A stretch of DNA of 64,000 nt, taken from NCBI RefSeq assembly GCF_010206195.1, contig NZ_VIQT01000006.1, positions 1-64,000 on the forward strand, read 5' to 3'. Below, one piece after another: positions 27,694 to 37,100 of this stretch. The DNA is from Anaerotruncus colihominis (GTDB lineage Bacteria; Bacillota; Clostridia; Oscillospirales; Ruminococcaceae). The stretch's first letter is position 1; every line of letters begins with the position of its first letter. The notes beneath the pieces are model-generated. The model was not told where the DNA came from. It searched no databases and saw only the letters and a list, made by a program, of their open reading frames with translations. A program made the translations under genes and the position numbers.

Positions 27694-28488
27694 CTAACGG
27701 TACATCTCCCACAGAATCACACCGGCGGCCATCGCAGCGTTGAGCGACTCGCAGCCCGGCTCCATCGGGATGGTAAGCGCGCCGTCGCAGAGCGCCGCAA
27801 GTTCCGGCGCGATGCCGCCGCCCTCGTTTCCAACGACAACTGCGCCGCCGCCATACAGTGAAACATCCCGCAACGAAACAGAGCCTTCCGCCGGCATTGC
27901 CGCCCAGACCGGCACGCCGGCCGCGCGCAGCGCGGCAATCGAAGCGGCCAGGTCGTCCGAAACGCAAGCCCTGGCTCGGAACACGCCGCCCATGGATGCG
28001 CGCAGCACCTTGGGCGCGTAAAGGTCGGGACAGTCCGCCGACAAAATGACGCCGTCCGTCCCAAACGCGGCCGCGGTGCGCAGGATTGTCCCCACGTTGC
28101 CGGGGTCCTGTAGCGAGGAAAGCAGGAGATATTTTCCGTTACTGCCTATTTTAACAGGTTGCGCCCTGTTGTCAAGCATCACAAACACGCCGAAAACGCC
28201 CTGCGGGCTGACCGCTCCGGCAAGCTTGGCGGCAACTGACGGCGAAATCTCATAAATGCGCCGGCACGCCGACACGGCGGGCGCCAGCCGCTGCCTGACA
28301 CTGTCCGTCAAATCCTGTGTAAGAAAAAGCGCCTCGGGCGTATAACCCGCTGTGAACGCCTCAAGCGTCAGCTTGATGCCTTCGGTCGTGAAGCAGCCGT
28401 CCTCGTACCGGCGCCGGCGTGAAGACGCAAGCGCCGTATACTGTTTTACCGCCGGATTTTCACGCGAAGTAATCGTCTGCCCGCGCAT
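27694..28488 (-). CDS. TrmH/SpoU family RNA methyltransferase
   Basis: An SPOUT-class 2'-O-methyltransferase for rRNA or tRNA. An N-terminal substrate-binding domain (ITSRENPAVKQYTALAS, FTTEGIKLTLEAF) precedes the knotted catalytic domain. That domain contains LLLSSLQDPGNVGTILRTAAAFG, VVGNEGGGI and IPMEPGCESLNAAMAAGVILWEM. The best start is ATG 28488 (264 aa); the frame stays open upstream. A run of nine G residues lies in the ribosome binding site region (28493-28501). The exact target nucleotide cannot be told. Confidence 0.9.
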   Translation of the reverse strand: MRGQTITSRENPAVKQYTALASSRRRRYEDGCFTTEGIKLTLEAFTAGYTPEALFLTQDLTDSVRQRLAPAVSACRRIYEISPSVAAKLAGAVSPQGVFGVFVMLDNRAQPVKIGSNGKYLLLSSLQDPGNVGTILRTAAAFGTDGVILSADCPDLYAPKVLRASMGGVFRARACVSDDLAASIAALRAAGVPVWAAMPAEGSVSLRDVSLYGGGAVVVGNEGGGIAPELAALCDGALTIPMEPGCESLNAAMAAGVILWEMYR

Positions 28489-28492
28489 ACAG

Positions 28493-28501
28493 CCCCCCCC
28501 C
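28493..28501 (-). repeat. Nine-G homopolymer at the ribosome binding site
   Basis: AAAAA followed by G9 on the minus strand ends 4 nt before the methyltransferase start codon and forms its Shine-Dalgarno region. Such tracts slip in replication and could vary spacing or binding strength. Confidence 0.6.
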
Positions 28502-28580
28502 TTTTTGCATGTAAAAGCAACGCGCACACAATTGCGCTGTCCTCCGTCCACGAGCGGGCCGGAGGGAAAGCTATAAAAAC

Positions 28581-28605
28581 ACGCCCGCGGTCAAAACGCG
28601 GGCGT
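28581..28605 (-). terminator. Intrinsic terminator of infC-rpmI-rplT
   Basis: Perfect 9-bp arms ACGCCCGCG/CGCGGGCGT with a 7-nt loop, followed on the minus strand by a U-rich tail (28573-28580). It lies 8 bases after the rplT stop. Confidence 0.88.
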
Positions 28606-28612
28606 TAAAAGA

Positions 28613-28966
28613 TTAAAGGGCGGCCTTTGCCTTTTCAACAAGCGCCGTAAACGCGGCGGCGTCATGGATGGCGATTTCGGACAGCATCTTCCGGTTCAGC
28701 TCCACGCCGGCTTTCTTCAAACCATTCATGAACGAGCTGTAATTGATGCCGTTCGTGCGGCAGGCCGCCGAAATCCTGGTGATCCACAGGCTACGGAAAT
28801 TGCGCTTTTTCTGCTTGCGGCCGATAAAAGCGTAATTTCCGGATTTCATAACCTGCTGTTTTGCCATTTTAAAAAGCTTGCTCTTGGCGCCAAAATAGCC
28901 CTTGGCAAGCCTCAGTGTCTTTTTCCTTCTTTTACGGGTCATCATTGCGCCCTTAACACGTGCCAT
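28613..28966 (-). CDS. rplT: 50S ribosomal protein L20
   Basis: bL20 (117 aa) is needed early in 50S assembly and represses its own operon by binding the leader mRNA. It starts [21 protein letters not shown] and has the conserved [11 protein letters not shown] and [23 protein letters not shown] is 9 nt before ATG 28966. A strong terminator follows immediately. Autoregulation through the leader at 29729-29890 is likely. Confidence 0.98.
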   Translation of the reverse strand: MARVKGAMMTRKRRKKTLRLAKGYFGAKSKLFKMAKQQVMKSGNYAFIGRKQKKRNFRSLWITRISAACRTNGINYSSFMNGLKKAGVELNRKMLSEIAIHDAAAFTALVEKAKAAL

Positions 28967-28992
28967 ATCCGTATACCTCCGTCAACTTCCGA

Positions 28993-29190
28993 TTATTTAT
29001 AAGGAACGAGCAGTTTGATTGTCGCCACATTCGTCTTGTCCGCATAGGTGGAATGGCGCAGGCGGCGTGTACGCTTGGTGTCCTTCTTGGTGAGGATGTG
29101 GGACTTATAGGCGTGGGCGCGCTTGACCTTTCCGTTTTTGGTCAGCTTGAAGCGTTTTTTCGCACCGGTATGAGTTTTCAGCTTAGGCAT
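28993..29190 (-). CDS. rpmI: 50S ribosomal protein L35
   Basis: bL35, 65 aa, starting [17 protein letters not shown] and rich in Lys/Arg. Its start codon overlaps the end of infC by 8 nt, with GGGAGG inside the infC coding sequence, so translation of the two is coupled. It is followed by rplT in the standard order. Confidence 0.97.
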   Translation of the reverse strand: MPKLKTHTGAKKRFKLTKNGKVKRAHAYKSHILTKKDTKRTRRLRHSTYADKTNVATIKLLVPYK

Positions 29191-29728
29191 TTTTATTTCC
29201 TCCCTTGGTGGTTGTTACGGGCTTGGGCGAAATGAACATCACCATGCTGCGGCCTTCCATTTTCGGCAGCTTTTCCACATTGCCGTACTCGGCTACAGCC
29301 TCGGTAAAGCGTTTCATAATGTTTGTACCCAGCTCCGGATGCGCCATCTCACGTCCGCGGAAGCGCAGGGCAGCCTTTACCTTGTCGCCGCCCTCCAAGA
29401 ACTTGATGGCACGGTTGACCTTGGTGTTAAAATCGTTTGTATCGATATTTAAGGAGAGGCGAATCTCCTTGATCTCGATCACCTTCTGATTTTTGCGGGC
29501 TTCCTTCTCGCGCTTGGCCTGCTCGAATTTGAACTTGCCGTAGTCCATAATCTTGCAGACGGGCGGCGTGGCCTGAGGAGCAATCTTCACAAGGTCCATA
29601 TTTTTCTCAATGGCCATGTTCTGCGCAGTTGCCAACGGCACAATGCCGAGCTGCTCGCCCTGCGTGCCGACCAGACGGACCTCCTTGTCTCTGATCTCCT
29701 CGTTGATGAGCAAATCCTTGCTGCTAAT
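29183..29728 (-). CDS. infC: Translation initiation factor IF-3 (ATT start)
   Basis: IF-3 checks codon-anticodon pairing in the 30S initiation complex. N-domain motifs are [16 protein letters not shown] and [12 protein letters not shown], with the C domain from about residue 85. The frame is open upstream to 29758 but lacks a spaced ribosome binding site there. GGAGG lies 8 nt before ATT at 29728. A rare AUU/AUC/AUA start is the known hallmark of infC and is used by IF-3 to repress its own synthesis. From ATT the protein is 181 aa. Confidence 0.95.
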   Translation of the reverse strand: MSSKDLLINEEIRDKEVRLVGTQGEQLGIVPLATAQNMAIEKNMDLVKIAPQATPPVCKIMDYGKFKFEQAKREKEARKNQKVIEIKEIRLSLNIDTNDFNTKVNRAIKFLEGGDKVKAALRFRGREMAHPELGTNIMKRFTEAVAEYGNVEKLPKMEGRSMVMFISPKPVTTTKGGNKNA

Positions 29729-29890
29729 ACGAAACACCTCCAAAACCGATTCAAACAAATAAATTAAGCGCGGGGCATACCTTCCCCACGCTCAACAATC
29801 AAACATACCTTGCCGCAACCGGCAAGCTGTATTGACCAGCCGCCCGCTGGCGGCGAGGTGAGAACAGGATCCTGCTCCACTTTCTTTACT
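29729..29890 (-). ncRNA. L20-type ribosomal leader RNA of infC-rpmI-rplT
   Basis: The predicted transcript 5' end has GACCAG (29889-29894 on the plus copy) pairing with CTGGTC (29834-29839). Inside are CAGGATCCTG, the segment TTCTCACCTCGCC and a CCGCC-AGC-GGGCGG hairpin. A further CTTGCCG/CGGCAAG hairpin follows, then a terminator-like stem. The order and the segments TTCTCACCT and GCTGGTCAATA fit the L20 leader of low-GC Gram-positive bacteria as I recall it. A covariance-model search would confirm the class. Confidence 0.75.
29767..29792 (-). terminator. Attenuator hairpin in the infC leader
   Basis: Arms AGCGTGGGG and CCCCGCGCT pair (one G-U) around an 8-nt loop and are followed by AATTTATTTGTTT on the minus strand. 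It lies 39 nt upstream of the infC start codon, so it is suited to premature termination when L20 is in excess. Confidence 0.7.
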
Positions 29891-29895
29891 GGTCT

Positions 29896-29924
29896 ATTTT
29901 AGCACGCCGGTTCCCGCCTGTCAA
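29896..29924 (-). promoter_or_regulatory. Sigma-A promoter of infC-rpmI-rplT
   Basis: TTGACA (29919-29924), a 17-bp spacer and TAAAAT (29896-29901). It lies inside the 3' end of the upstream hypothetical gene, so the two transcription units overlap. Confidence 0.85.
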
Positions 29925-30582
29925 GTCCTGTTTTGCACCCTCCGGCCAGGGCGTCTGTATACCCGAAGCATTCCCTGTAAAGCCGGTATCTCACATACTG
30001 CCGGTAGCTGCTCCAACGTTCCCTGTAATACTCATTCCAATAGCTGATCATCCTGCTGTAGCCTGACAGGAGCGCGCGCGGATTTAAGCTGAACAACTGC
30101 CGGTACCATTTTGTATCCCTTTGGGCAAGGCGGCTATAGATCAGCTCCAAAATTTCGACGACGTACTCATCGCATACCTTTAGAATATAAGGTATGGCCC
30201 ACAGCGGCGGTTCCCCCTCCAAAAGCGCGCCAATATGGCGTTCCCGGACAAAGCCATCGCAGCTTCTTGAAAACAGGCAGTGGTAAATCGTTTGCTGCAC
30301 AGGTGTGAAAACGCTGGCCGGCACGCTGTCAAGAATATACAGGCGGTACGGAAAGGCAATCGCCTGCCCGTCCGGCAGCAGCCAGGAAAACGGCTCCTCA
30401 CTCGCCGCCGAACCGGCATTATGATAGGTGCGCATTGGGATTCGGCCGCAGACACAGCAGACGGACGCGCGCAGCTGTTTCGGGAACCCGTCTGCAAACA
30501 TCGCCGCGTCCGCGCGGCTCAGGGTTTGTCTTCCGGCTTGCGGCATGGCCGGCCCAAGCACGCCGGGTTGTTGGCTCTGCAT
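29899..30582 (-). CDS. Hypothetical protein downstream of addA
   Basis: A 227-aa protein I do not recognise. ATG 30582 has AAAGGGGA upstream; the frame is open for 14 codons before it. The N-terminal 35 residues look disordered. A Cys cluster (SVCCVCGRIP) is followed by a region beginning YRLYILDSVPASVFTPVQQ. The C-terminal half is rich in Trp, Tyr and Arg (YWNEYYRERWSSYRQYVRYR), suggesting helices that bind nucleic acid or membrane. It starts 13 nt after the addA stop, so it is probably co-transcribed with addBA. The infC promoter lies in its last codons. Confidence 0.65.
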   Translation of the reverse strand: MQSQQPGVLGPAMPQAGRQTLSRADAAMFADGFPKQLRASVCCVCGRIPMRTYHNAGSAASEEPFSWLLPDGQAIAFPYRLYILDSVPASVFTPVQQTIYHCLFSRSCDGFVRERHIGALLEGEPPLWAIPYILKVCDEYVVEILELIYSRLAQRDTKWYRQLFSLNPRALLSGYSRMISYWNEYYRERWSSYRQYVRYRLYRECFGYTDALAGGCKTGLDRREPAC

Positions 30583-30595
30583 GGCGATTCCCCTT

Positions 30596-33500
30596 TCACA
30601 ATACGATCTCACAGGACAGCGCAAACGAATACAGCACGCATTCCTTAATCGGCACGCCGAGCGCCTCTGTCAGCGCGTTTCGATAGAGGGCGAGCTGCAC
30701 ATGATACCGCTCGCGCAGCTCGTCAGGCGTTTTGACGCGGTCCGTTTTATAATCGACGACGACCGCGCCGTCCTCCTCCAGGAACACGCAGTCAGCGACG
30801 CCCTGGATCGCTGTTTCGCCGCCGTTTGTAAACAGCGCGCTGTACGCGCCAAGCTCCCGCTCGCCGGCTTCCACCAGAAAGCGCAGCTCCCGCCAGACCT
30901 GCTTGGCCGAAAAAATGCGCGCGGCCAGCCGCGAGGAAAAGAACGCGCGCACGCGATCCGCGCGGATCGAATCCGCCTCCTGCTGCGAAAGAAATCCCTC
31001 CTGCGCCATGCGCGCGATCTCGCCCGAAGCATCACGCGCGGCGGCATGATAATCGGAGAACTGCATAAATTTGTGCAGTGCGTTTCCCCGCTGCGCGCCA
31101 GTCAGCCCGTCGCCCTGCAAAAACGTTGGCCGCGCCTGAAAACGGTAGGACGCCGCATACGCGCCGCCCGCAAGCTGTGAAACAGCCATCTTTGTCGGAA
31201 TTTTTGTCTGCGCCTCAAACGGATAACGAAACGCCAACTGGCGCCGCAGCGCCTCCAGCGCCGGCCCGTCCGGCACGGCCAACCTTGTTTCGCCGGTTTT
31301 TTCCGCCTCCGGTCCGCCATCGGCCGCCGCTTTCAGCTCGAATGCAAGCGGCGCCCCGGATACCTCCGCCAGCGCGCCTGTCAGATCGAAGCGCGCGGCC
31401 AATACGGGATGGCGCGCCGCCGCCATCAAAATCCAGTCAAGGTAAGCGGCTGCGCCGCGCACCTGATATGGCGGCAGTTTCCTTTCAATCCCGCTCTCAG
31501 ACGCAAGCGCGCACAGCCGTTCCTCCAGTTTCGTCACCACGCCCGTGATGACGATGCGCTGCTTGGCGCGCGTGAGCGCCACATACAATACACGCAGCTC
31601 CTCCGAAAGCATCGACCGCTCAAGCTCCAAACGCAACGCCTGCATCGGTACGGTTGTGTACTGCTTCATCATCTCAAAGTCGCGCCGCACACATGCAAAC
31701 CCAAGCTCCGAATGCAGCAGTGTGCTGCCGTTTAAATCCTCGCGGTTAAACCGCTTGGCCGTATCGCAAAGGAATACGATCGGAAATTCCAACCCCTTCG
31801 ACCGGTGGATGCTCATGACGCGCACTACGTCGGCCTGCTCGGACATACTCGCCGCTGGGGCAAAATCGCCGCCGCGGTCGATCAGGCGGTCCACAAAGCC
31901 GACAAAGCCGCTCAATCCCCTGTAACCGCCCGCATGATAATCACACGCATATTGGACAAGCAGCAGCAGATTCGCACGCCGCGCCTGCCCCATACGCATC
32001 GCCTGCACCTTGCCCATATAATCGCATTCCTCATAGATTTTGCGGATTACAGCATCGGCTGTGGCGTTGGCTGCAAAACGGCGCAGCCGCGCGATCGTAT
32101 CGACCGCGTTCGCCGCGCGCGGATCGCCTGCCCCGGCGGCCCTTGCGGCCGCGATGTAAAGCGGCGCGCGCCGGTCTGCCAGGCGGATCTGCGTCAGCTC
32201 GTCGGCTGTCAGGCCGAACAGCGGCGACAACAGCGCCGAGGCAAGATCAATATCGAGTGTCGGATTGCTGAGCACACGCAGCAGCGCAATGACCGGCGCG
32301 ATTTCACGCGACGTCAGAAACCCGCTTTTCGGCTCCGCCCAAACCGGCACGCCGCGGCGTGTGAGCGCGTCGAAATACGCCTGCGCCTTCTGTGCGGGCG
32401 AACGCAGAAGTACACAGATATCCGACGGCCGCACGCGCCTTGTCACGCCGCCGTCCGCAACAAGGTCGCCGCGCTCCAGCATCCCGGCGATCTGTTCCGC
32501 GACATCCCGCGCCTCAAGCTGCGTGCGGTCCAGCTCCCCGGCATACTGCGACGCATCAATTAGGCGCAGCGTACAGCCCGCCTCGATTTCCTCCGGAAAA
32601 GACGCGCCCGGCGAGAGCGCCTCCTCCTGATTATAATCCACCTCGCCGATTTCACTGCTCATGAGCTGTGAAAAGAAAAAATTGACGCAGCCGGTCACGG
32701 CCGGCGCACTGCGGAAATTTTTCCCCAGCACGATTTTGGCCGGGAACGTCGTTCCGTCGTATGGCGCGAAGCGTTTCTTCTTTTCCATAAACAGTTCCGG
32801 CATCGCCTGCCGGAACCGGTAGATGCTCTGCTTGACGTCGCCGACCATAAACAGGTTGCTTTCATTCTGCGATACGGCGCGGAAAATGATCTCCTGCGCG
32901 GCGTTCGTGTCCTGAAATTCATCGATGAGCACCTCGTCATAAAGCGTGCCCGCCGCCCGCGCAAGCTCCGTCTTTGCATAGCCCGGACCGGCTTTTTTCA
33001 CAAGCAGCAAAATTGCATACTGTTCCATATCGGAAAAGTCCATCAGATATTTTTGCTGCTTCTGCTCCGTGAACAGGCGGTCAAAGGCGCGCGTCAGATC
33101 AAACAGCAGCGATACCATTGGCCGTAAAAACGCCACATCGTCCAAAAACTCGGCCGACGAAGCGCAAAACTGGCGGTCGCGCAGCTCCTCCACAATGGCG
33201 CGCACGCTTTTGCGAAGCGCCTGCACGGCGCTTTTCTGCGGGCTATCGCCGCGCAGCGGACGCAGCTTTTCAAATATGAACAGGCGCAGCCGTTCCTGCA
33301 CGCGGTCCCAGTCGCGCGCCGACACGGCGGCAAAAGTTTGTTCAAGCTGCAACAGATCGCTGGAAAGCGCGGCGCCATACGCCGCCTGTACAGCCTCGTC
33401 CTGCGCAGCCAGCGCGAGCGCGCGGCGCAGCAGGGACGTCGCATGTGCCAGCGCGCCTTTCGCATAGTCGAGAATACAGCGCCCCCAGATGGAATCGGCC

Positions 33501-34120
33501 GCGCGCACACCTTCGCCGTAATAGGCGAGCTTATCGTCCAGCCAATCGTTATAGAATGGATGCGCGCGCACAAAATCATAGAGTGAAAACAGCGTATCAA
33601 ACACTCGGCGGTCGTCGCGGCCCGCGCTTAATAGCTCCACAAGCTGAGAAAACCTGCCACCCTCGTCGCCGGACAGAAATTGTTCGATACACGCGCGCGC
33701 GCAGTCGCGCCGCATAATTTCCAGTTCGCGCTCGTCGGCGGCGCGCGTGTTCGACGCGATGCCGAGCGCCTGGAAATTGCTGCGGATCAGCTCCAGGCAG
33801 AAGGAATGGATCGTACTGATCTGTGCGCGCCCAAGCAGAAGCTGCTGCCGGCGCAGGCGGCGGTCCTCCGGATGCGCCGCGATCAGCTCGGACATGCGCG
33901 CCATGATGCGCTGTTTCATCTCAAGCGCCGCCGCATTTGAAAACGTAACGACCAGCAGACGGTCCGCATCGACCGGATTGTTTTCGTCGAGGATGCGTCC
34001 GACGACGCGCTCAACCAGCACGGCTGTTTTGCCGCTTCCCGCCGCGGCCGACACAAGCACGGTTCCGCCGCGCGCGGCGATTGCATCCGCCTGCTGCGGC
34101 GTCCATTGGCGTTCAGCCAT
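30596..34120 (-). CDS. addA: AddA helicase-nuclease subunit
   Basis: AddA (1174 aa) with AddB processes double-strand breaks for recombination. The UvrD-type Walker A is VSAAAGSGKTAVLVERV, Walker B EVLIDEFQDTNAAQ, motif III MVGDVKQSIYRFR, and motifs V-VI include SIHRSKGLEFPIVF and LRVLYVALTRAKQR. The C-terminal RecB-type nuclease has GNALHKFMQ and VVVDYKTDRV. ATG 34120 has GGAGGGG upstream. It overlaps the addB 3' end by 8 nt. It acts on DNA ends in the cytoplasm with AddB. Confidence 0.96.
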   Translation of the reverse strand: MAERQWTPQQADAIAARGGTVLVSAAAGSGKTAVLVERVVGRILDENNPVDADRLLVVTFSNAAALEMKQRIMARMSELIAAHPEDRRLRRQQLLLGRAQISTIHSFCLELIRSNFQALGIASNTRAADERELEIMRRDCARACIEQFLSGDEGGRFSQLVELLSAGRDDRRVFDTLFSLYDFVRAHPFYNDWLDDKLAYYGEGVRAADSIWGRCILDYAKGALAHATSLLRRALALAAQDEAVQAAYGAALSSDLLQLEQTFAAVSARDWDRVQERLRLFIFEKLRPLRGDSPQKSAVQALRKSVRAIVEELRDRQFCASSAEFLDDVAFLRPMVSLLFDLTRAFDRLFTEQKQQKYLMDFSDMEQYAILLLVKKAGPGYAKTELARAAGTLYDEVLIDEFQDTNAAQEIIFRAVSQNESNLFMVGDVKQSIYRFRQAMPELFMEKKKRFAPYDGTTFPAKIVLGKNFRSAPAVTGCVNFFFSQLMSSEIGEVDYNQEEALSPGASFPEEIEAGCTLRLIDASQYAGELDRTQLEARDVAEQIAGMLERGDLVADGGVTRRVRPSDICVLLRSPAQKAQAYFDALTRRGVPVWAEPKSGFLTSREIAPVIALLRVLSNPTLDIDLASALLSPLFGLTADELTQIRLADRRAPLYIAAARAAGAGDPRAANAVDTIARLRRFAANATADAVIRKIYEECDYMGKVQAMRMGQARRANLLLLVQYACDYHAGGYRGLSGFVGFVDRLIDRGGDFAPAASMSEQADVVRVMSIHRSKGLEFPIVFLCDTAKRFNREDLNGSTLLHSELGFACVRRDFEMMKQYTTVPMQALRLELERSMLSEELRVLYVALTRAKQRIVITGVVTKLEERLCALASESGIERKLPPYQVRGAAAYLDWILMAAARHPVLAARFDLTGALAEVSGAPLAFELKAAADGGPEAEKTGETRLAVPDGPALEALRRQLAFRYPFEAQTKIPTKMAVSQLAGGAYAASYRFQARPTFLQGDGLTGAQRGNALHKFMQFSDYHAAARDASGEIARMAQEGFLSQQEADSIRADRVRAFFSSRLAARIFSAKQVWRELRFLVEAGERELGAYSALFTNGGETAIQGVADCVFLEEDGAVVVDYKTDRVKTPDELRERYHVQLALYRNALTEALGVPIKECVLYSFALSCEIVL

Positions 34121-37100
34121 CGCCCGTCCCCTCCTCCATTCGTTTCATCGCTTCAGCGCGGTCAAGCTCCGCGAGGCGGCGCACCGCGTCGCCGTCCTCG
34201 TGGCCGCAGACAGCGTGATAGTCGCACCAGTCGCACGGCCTGTAATCGGAAAGCCCTTCGACCGGCTCCGCGCCGATTTTCCCATCGGCAAGCCCCTGTG
34301 CGATCCCGATCAAATGGCGTTCCACCTCGCGCCGGATCAGCCCCATCTGTTCCAGCGACGCCAGAGAACTGCGCGCGTCAAAGCTGCCGTCCTTCTTTGT
34401 TTTGACCGGGATAAACACGCCCGCGAGATTCGGCTCCATGGCCGAGAGCACAGAGCGCTCCTCCAGCAGAATGCCGTTCATCCGCAGCCGTTTGAGCCGC
34501 TGCGCCTGAATTTCCTCACCGGACGCGTTTCTCTCTGCTGGTATAACGCTGTCGCGCGCGGGCATGTAGAGCACACCGGCCGGCACGGCGCCGTCTGCCT
34601 CACAGATGGAAAAGAGATAGATCAGCATCTGCATATTCAGTCCATAGCAGATATCGGAAAGGCTGAATGTTTTCGCGCCCGATTTATAATCGACGACACG
34701 CACATATTTGTTCCCATCCTGTTCGAGCACGTCGACGCGGTCCACAATCCCTTCGACGATCACACGCGTCCCATCCGGCGCGCGCAGGTCGAGCGGCTGC
34801 ACCGGCGCGTCAAGCCCAATGGGAAGCTCAAACGCCACAGGTTCAAACGCGCTTTGGCCAAACTCAAGCGCCAGCCGCTCAATCAAACGCTGAAGCGTGC
34901 CGACCAGGCGGCGGAACAGATATTTAAAGCGCGCAGGCATCTCGTCGTAATTGGCGATGCGCGCCTTTAAATCCGCGTCGATGATCGCTGTAATCTCGCT
35001 GCGCAGCAGGTCGCCGTCGAGCTGGGAAAGGCCGCGGCCGCCGTATTTCTTCACAATTTTTTCAAGCACCAGATGAATCAGCGAGCCGGATTCAATCGGA
35101 TTAAATTCCGCGCGGCGGCGCGGGCGCAGACGCAGACCGACCCGGCAGAAATAGGAAAACGGACACTCATAATACAATTCAGCACGCGACGGAGAGATAC
35201 GCATACGCGTTCCGAACAGTGCACGCGCCGCGCCGCGGCTTTCCAGGCTGAAAGAGCGCGGCGCGCCCAGCGCCTGGAGCATGCGCATACGCGCCGGGTC
35301 CCGCTGTGCAAAATAGCTGCATAGTACCGCCGTTTCCGGCGTATCGTCGCGCCAATGGCGCATCATTGCGTCAAAGGCGGAGCGTTCGCCGGCGGCGCGC
35401 GCCAGCGCGCCGCCGGTAGAGCCGCGCGCCGGCGCGCCCACAAGGGCGCGCACCTCGTCCACAGCGGACGAGGCCGCGCGCGCGGCCCCCGCCGCATCGC
35501 GCAGCGGATAGGTCAGCCAAAGCGCATCGGACGCCTGCGTCAGGGCAAAATAGACATAATACCGTTCAAAAAACGCCGTCTGCTCCGGTGTGCGCAGCAG
35601 GTCAACCCCCTGTGTGCGCAGGCGCTCACGCTCAGCGGCTGAAAAAATGCCGGACGGACTGCTCCACAGCGGGAACGTGCCCTCGTTCAGCCCGATGACA
35701 AAGACTGCGCGCGGCGCGTTCGGACGGATACGGTCGGCTGTACCGGCGATCACCTGGTCGATTGTCTGGGGCAGCGAACCGATATCAACCGTGGATACGC
35801 CCAAACGCAGCAGGTCTGTCAGCCGGGCAAGTGGCAGCGAAACGCCGGCGAGCGCACCGCCGAACACATCGAGCAGACCGATCACCGCGTCCCAGACCTG
35901 CGCGCTTAAATCGAGAAAACGTCGCGCTTCCCCCTCTTCCATTTCCCCGGCATAGTCCTGCAAACGGCGCGCAGCGTCAACCTGTTCCAAATAGGAATAG
36001 ATTGCGCGCGCAAAGCCGCGCCCATCGCAGCCGCGCAGGCTGTCCGCCAGCCGTTCCAGCGGCTCGATCAGCGCGGCGCGCGCGGCGTTGATCCGCAAAA
36101 GGCGTTCGCGCTGCTCGTCGGAAAACGCACCCTCCATGCCGTCGGGATTATTTTCAAACGACGCGGCCCACGCTGCACCGGATACGCCCCAGGTAAAGCA
36201 GTAATTTTCCAACAGCCCTGCATCCACGGCGTCAACCCCGGAAATGCATGTTTTTGCAAGCGCAAGCACCGCCTCGCTGTCAAAACGGCCGCGCGCCGCG
36301 TCAAGTGCGCAGAAGATCCCGTTTACGAGCGGATGGACCTGTATATCAACGCGGCGGTCAGCAAAATATGGAATATCATACCGGCCGAATACCGTTTCCA
36401 GCGGAACAAGATACGGTTCCAAACCGCGCCCGATCAGCGCAATGTCGCGATAGCGGTATCCCTTCTCGCGGACAAGCGCGCAGATTTCCCCGGCAATATA
36501 TTCGATTTCGTCGTATGCGTCCTCACATGCCGCAATCCGCACGCCGTCCGGCGCGCCGTCGTATGGCGCAGGCGTCTCCTGCGGATACGCCTGCGCAATC
36601 CATGCGAGCGCGCCGGATGCGAAGCGGCGCGGTGTTTCCAGCAAAACGGGCGCGGCCACAGCCGCGCCCGCCTCCCGCGCGGCGCGCACAAGGCGCGCCG
36701 CCGTATGCGCCGCGCAGGCGAGCGCGCCGGTCCCGTCGCCCTGCCAAAGGCCCATACAGGTCAGCGCGGCCCATACATGCGGGCTGTCTGCCAGCACAAA
36801 TTTCAAAAGCTTCCATTCCGCACCCATAAAGGCCATAAAGCCATCGATAAACACATCATATCCCGCAAAAAAATTTCGTCCCTCCAGGCGTTTGCAAGCG
36901 CGTGTGAGGCAATCGTCCGGATCGCTGTAGCCACGTTCGATCACCGCCTGATACGCGTCAAAAATAAGCGCGATATCTGAAAGCTTGTCCCCAAACGCGC
37001 CGCCCAAATCCTGCGCCGCGCCGCGCAGATCCTCAGAAGATGCTCCGGCTGCCTTCAGCTCGCTGATCTGTTCGCACATCGAGGCCGCAAACGCGGCGTT

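Noticed and set aside
33747..34970. Long plus-strand open frame (407 codons) across the addA/addB junction
   Set aside because: Antisense to two genes with clear helicase/nuclease motifs; composition is typical of a shadow frame.
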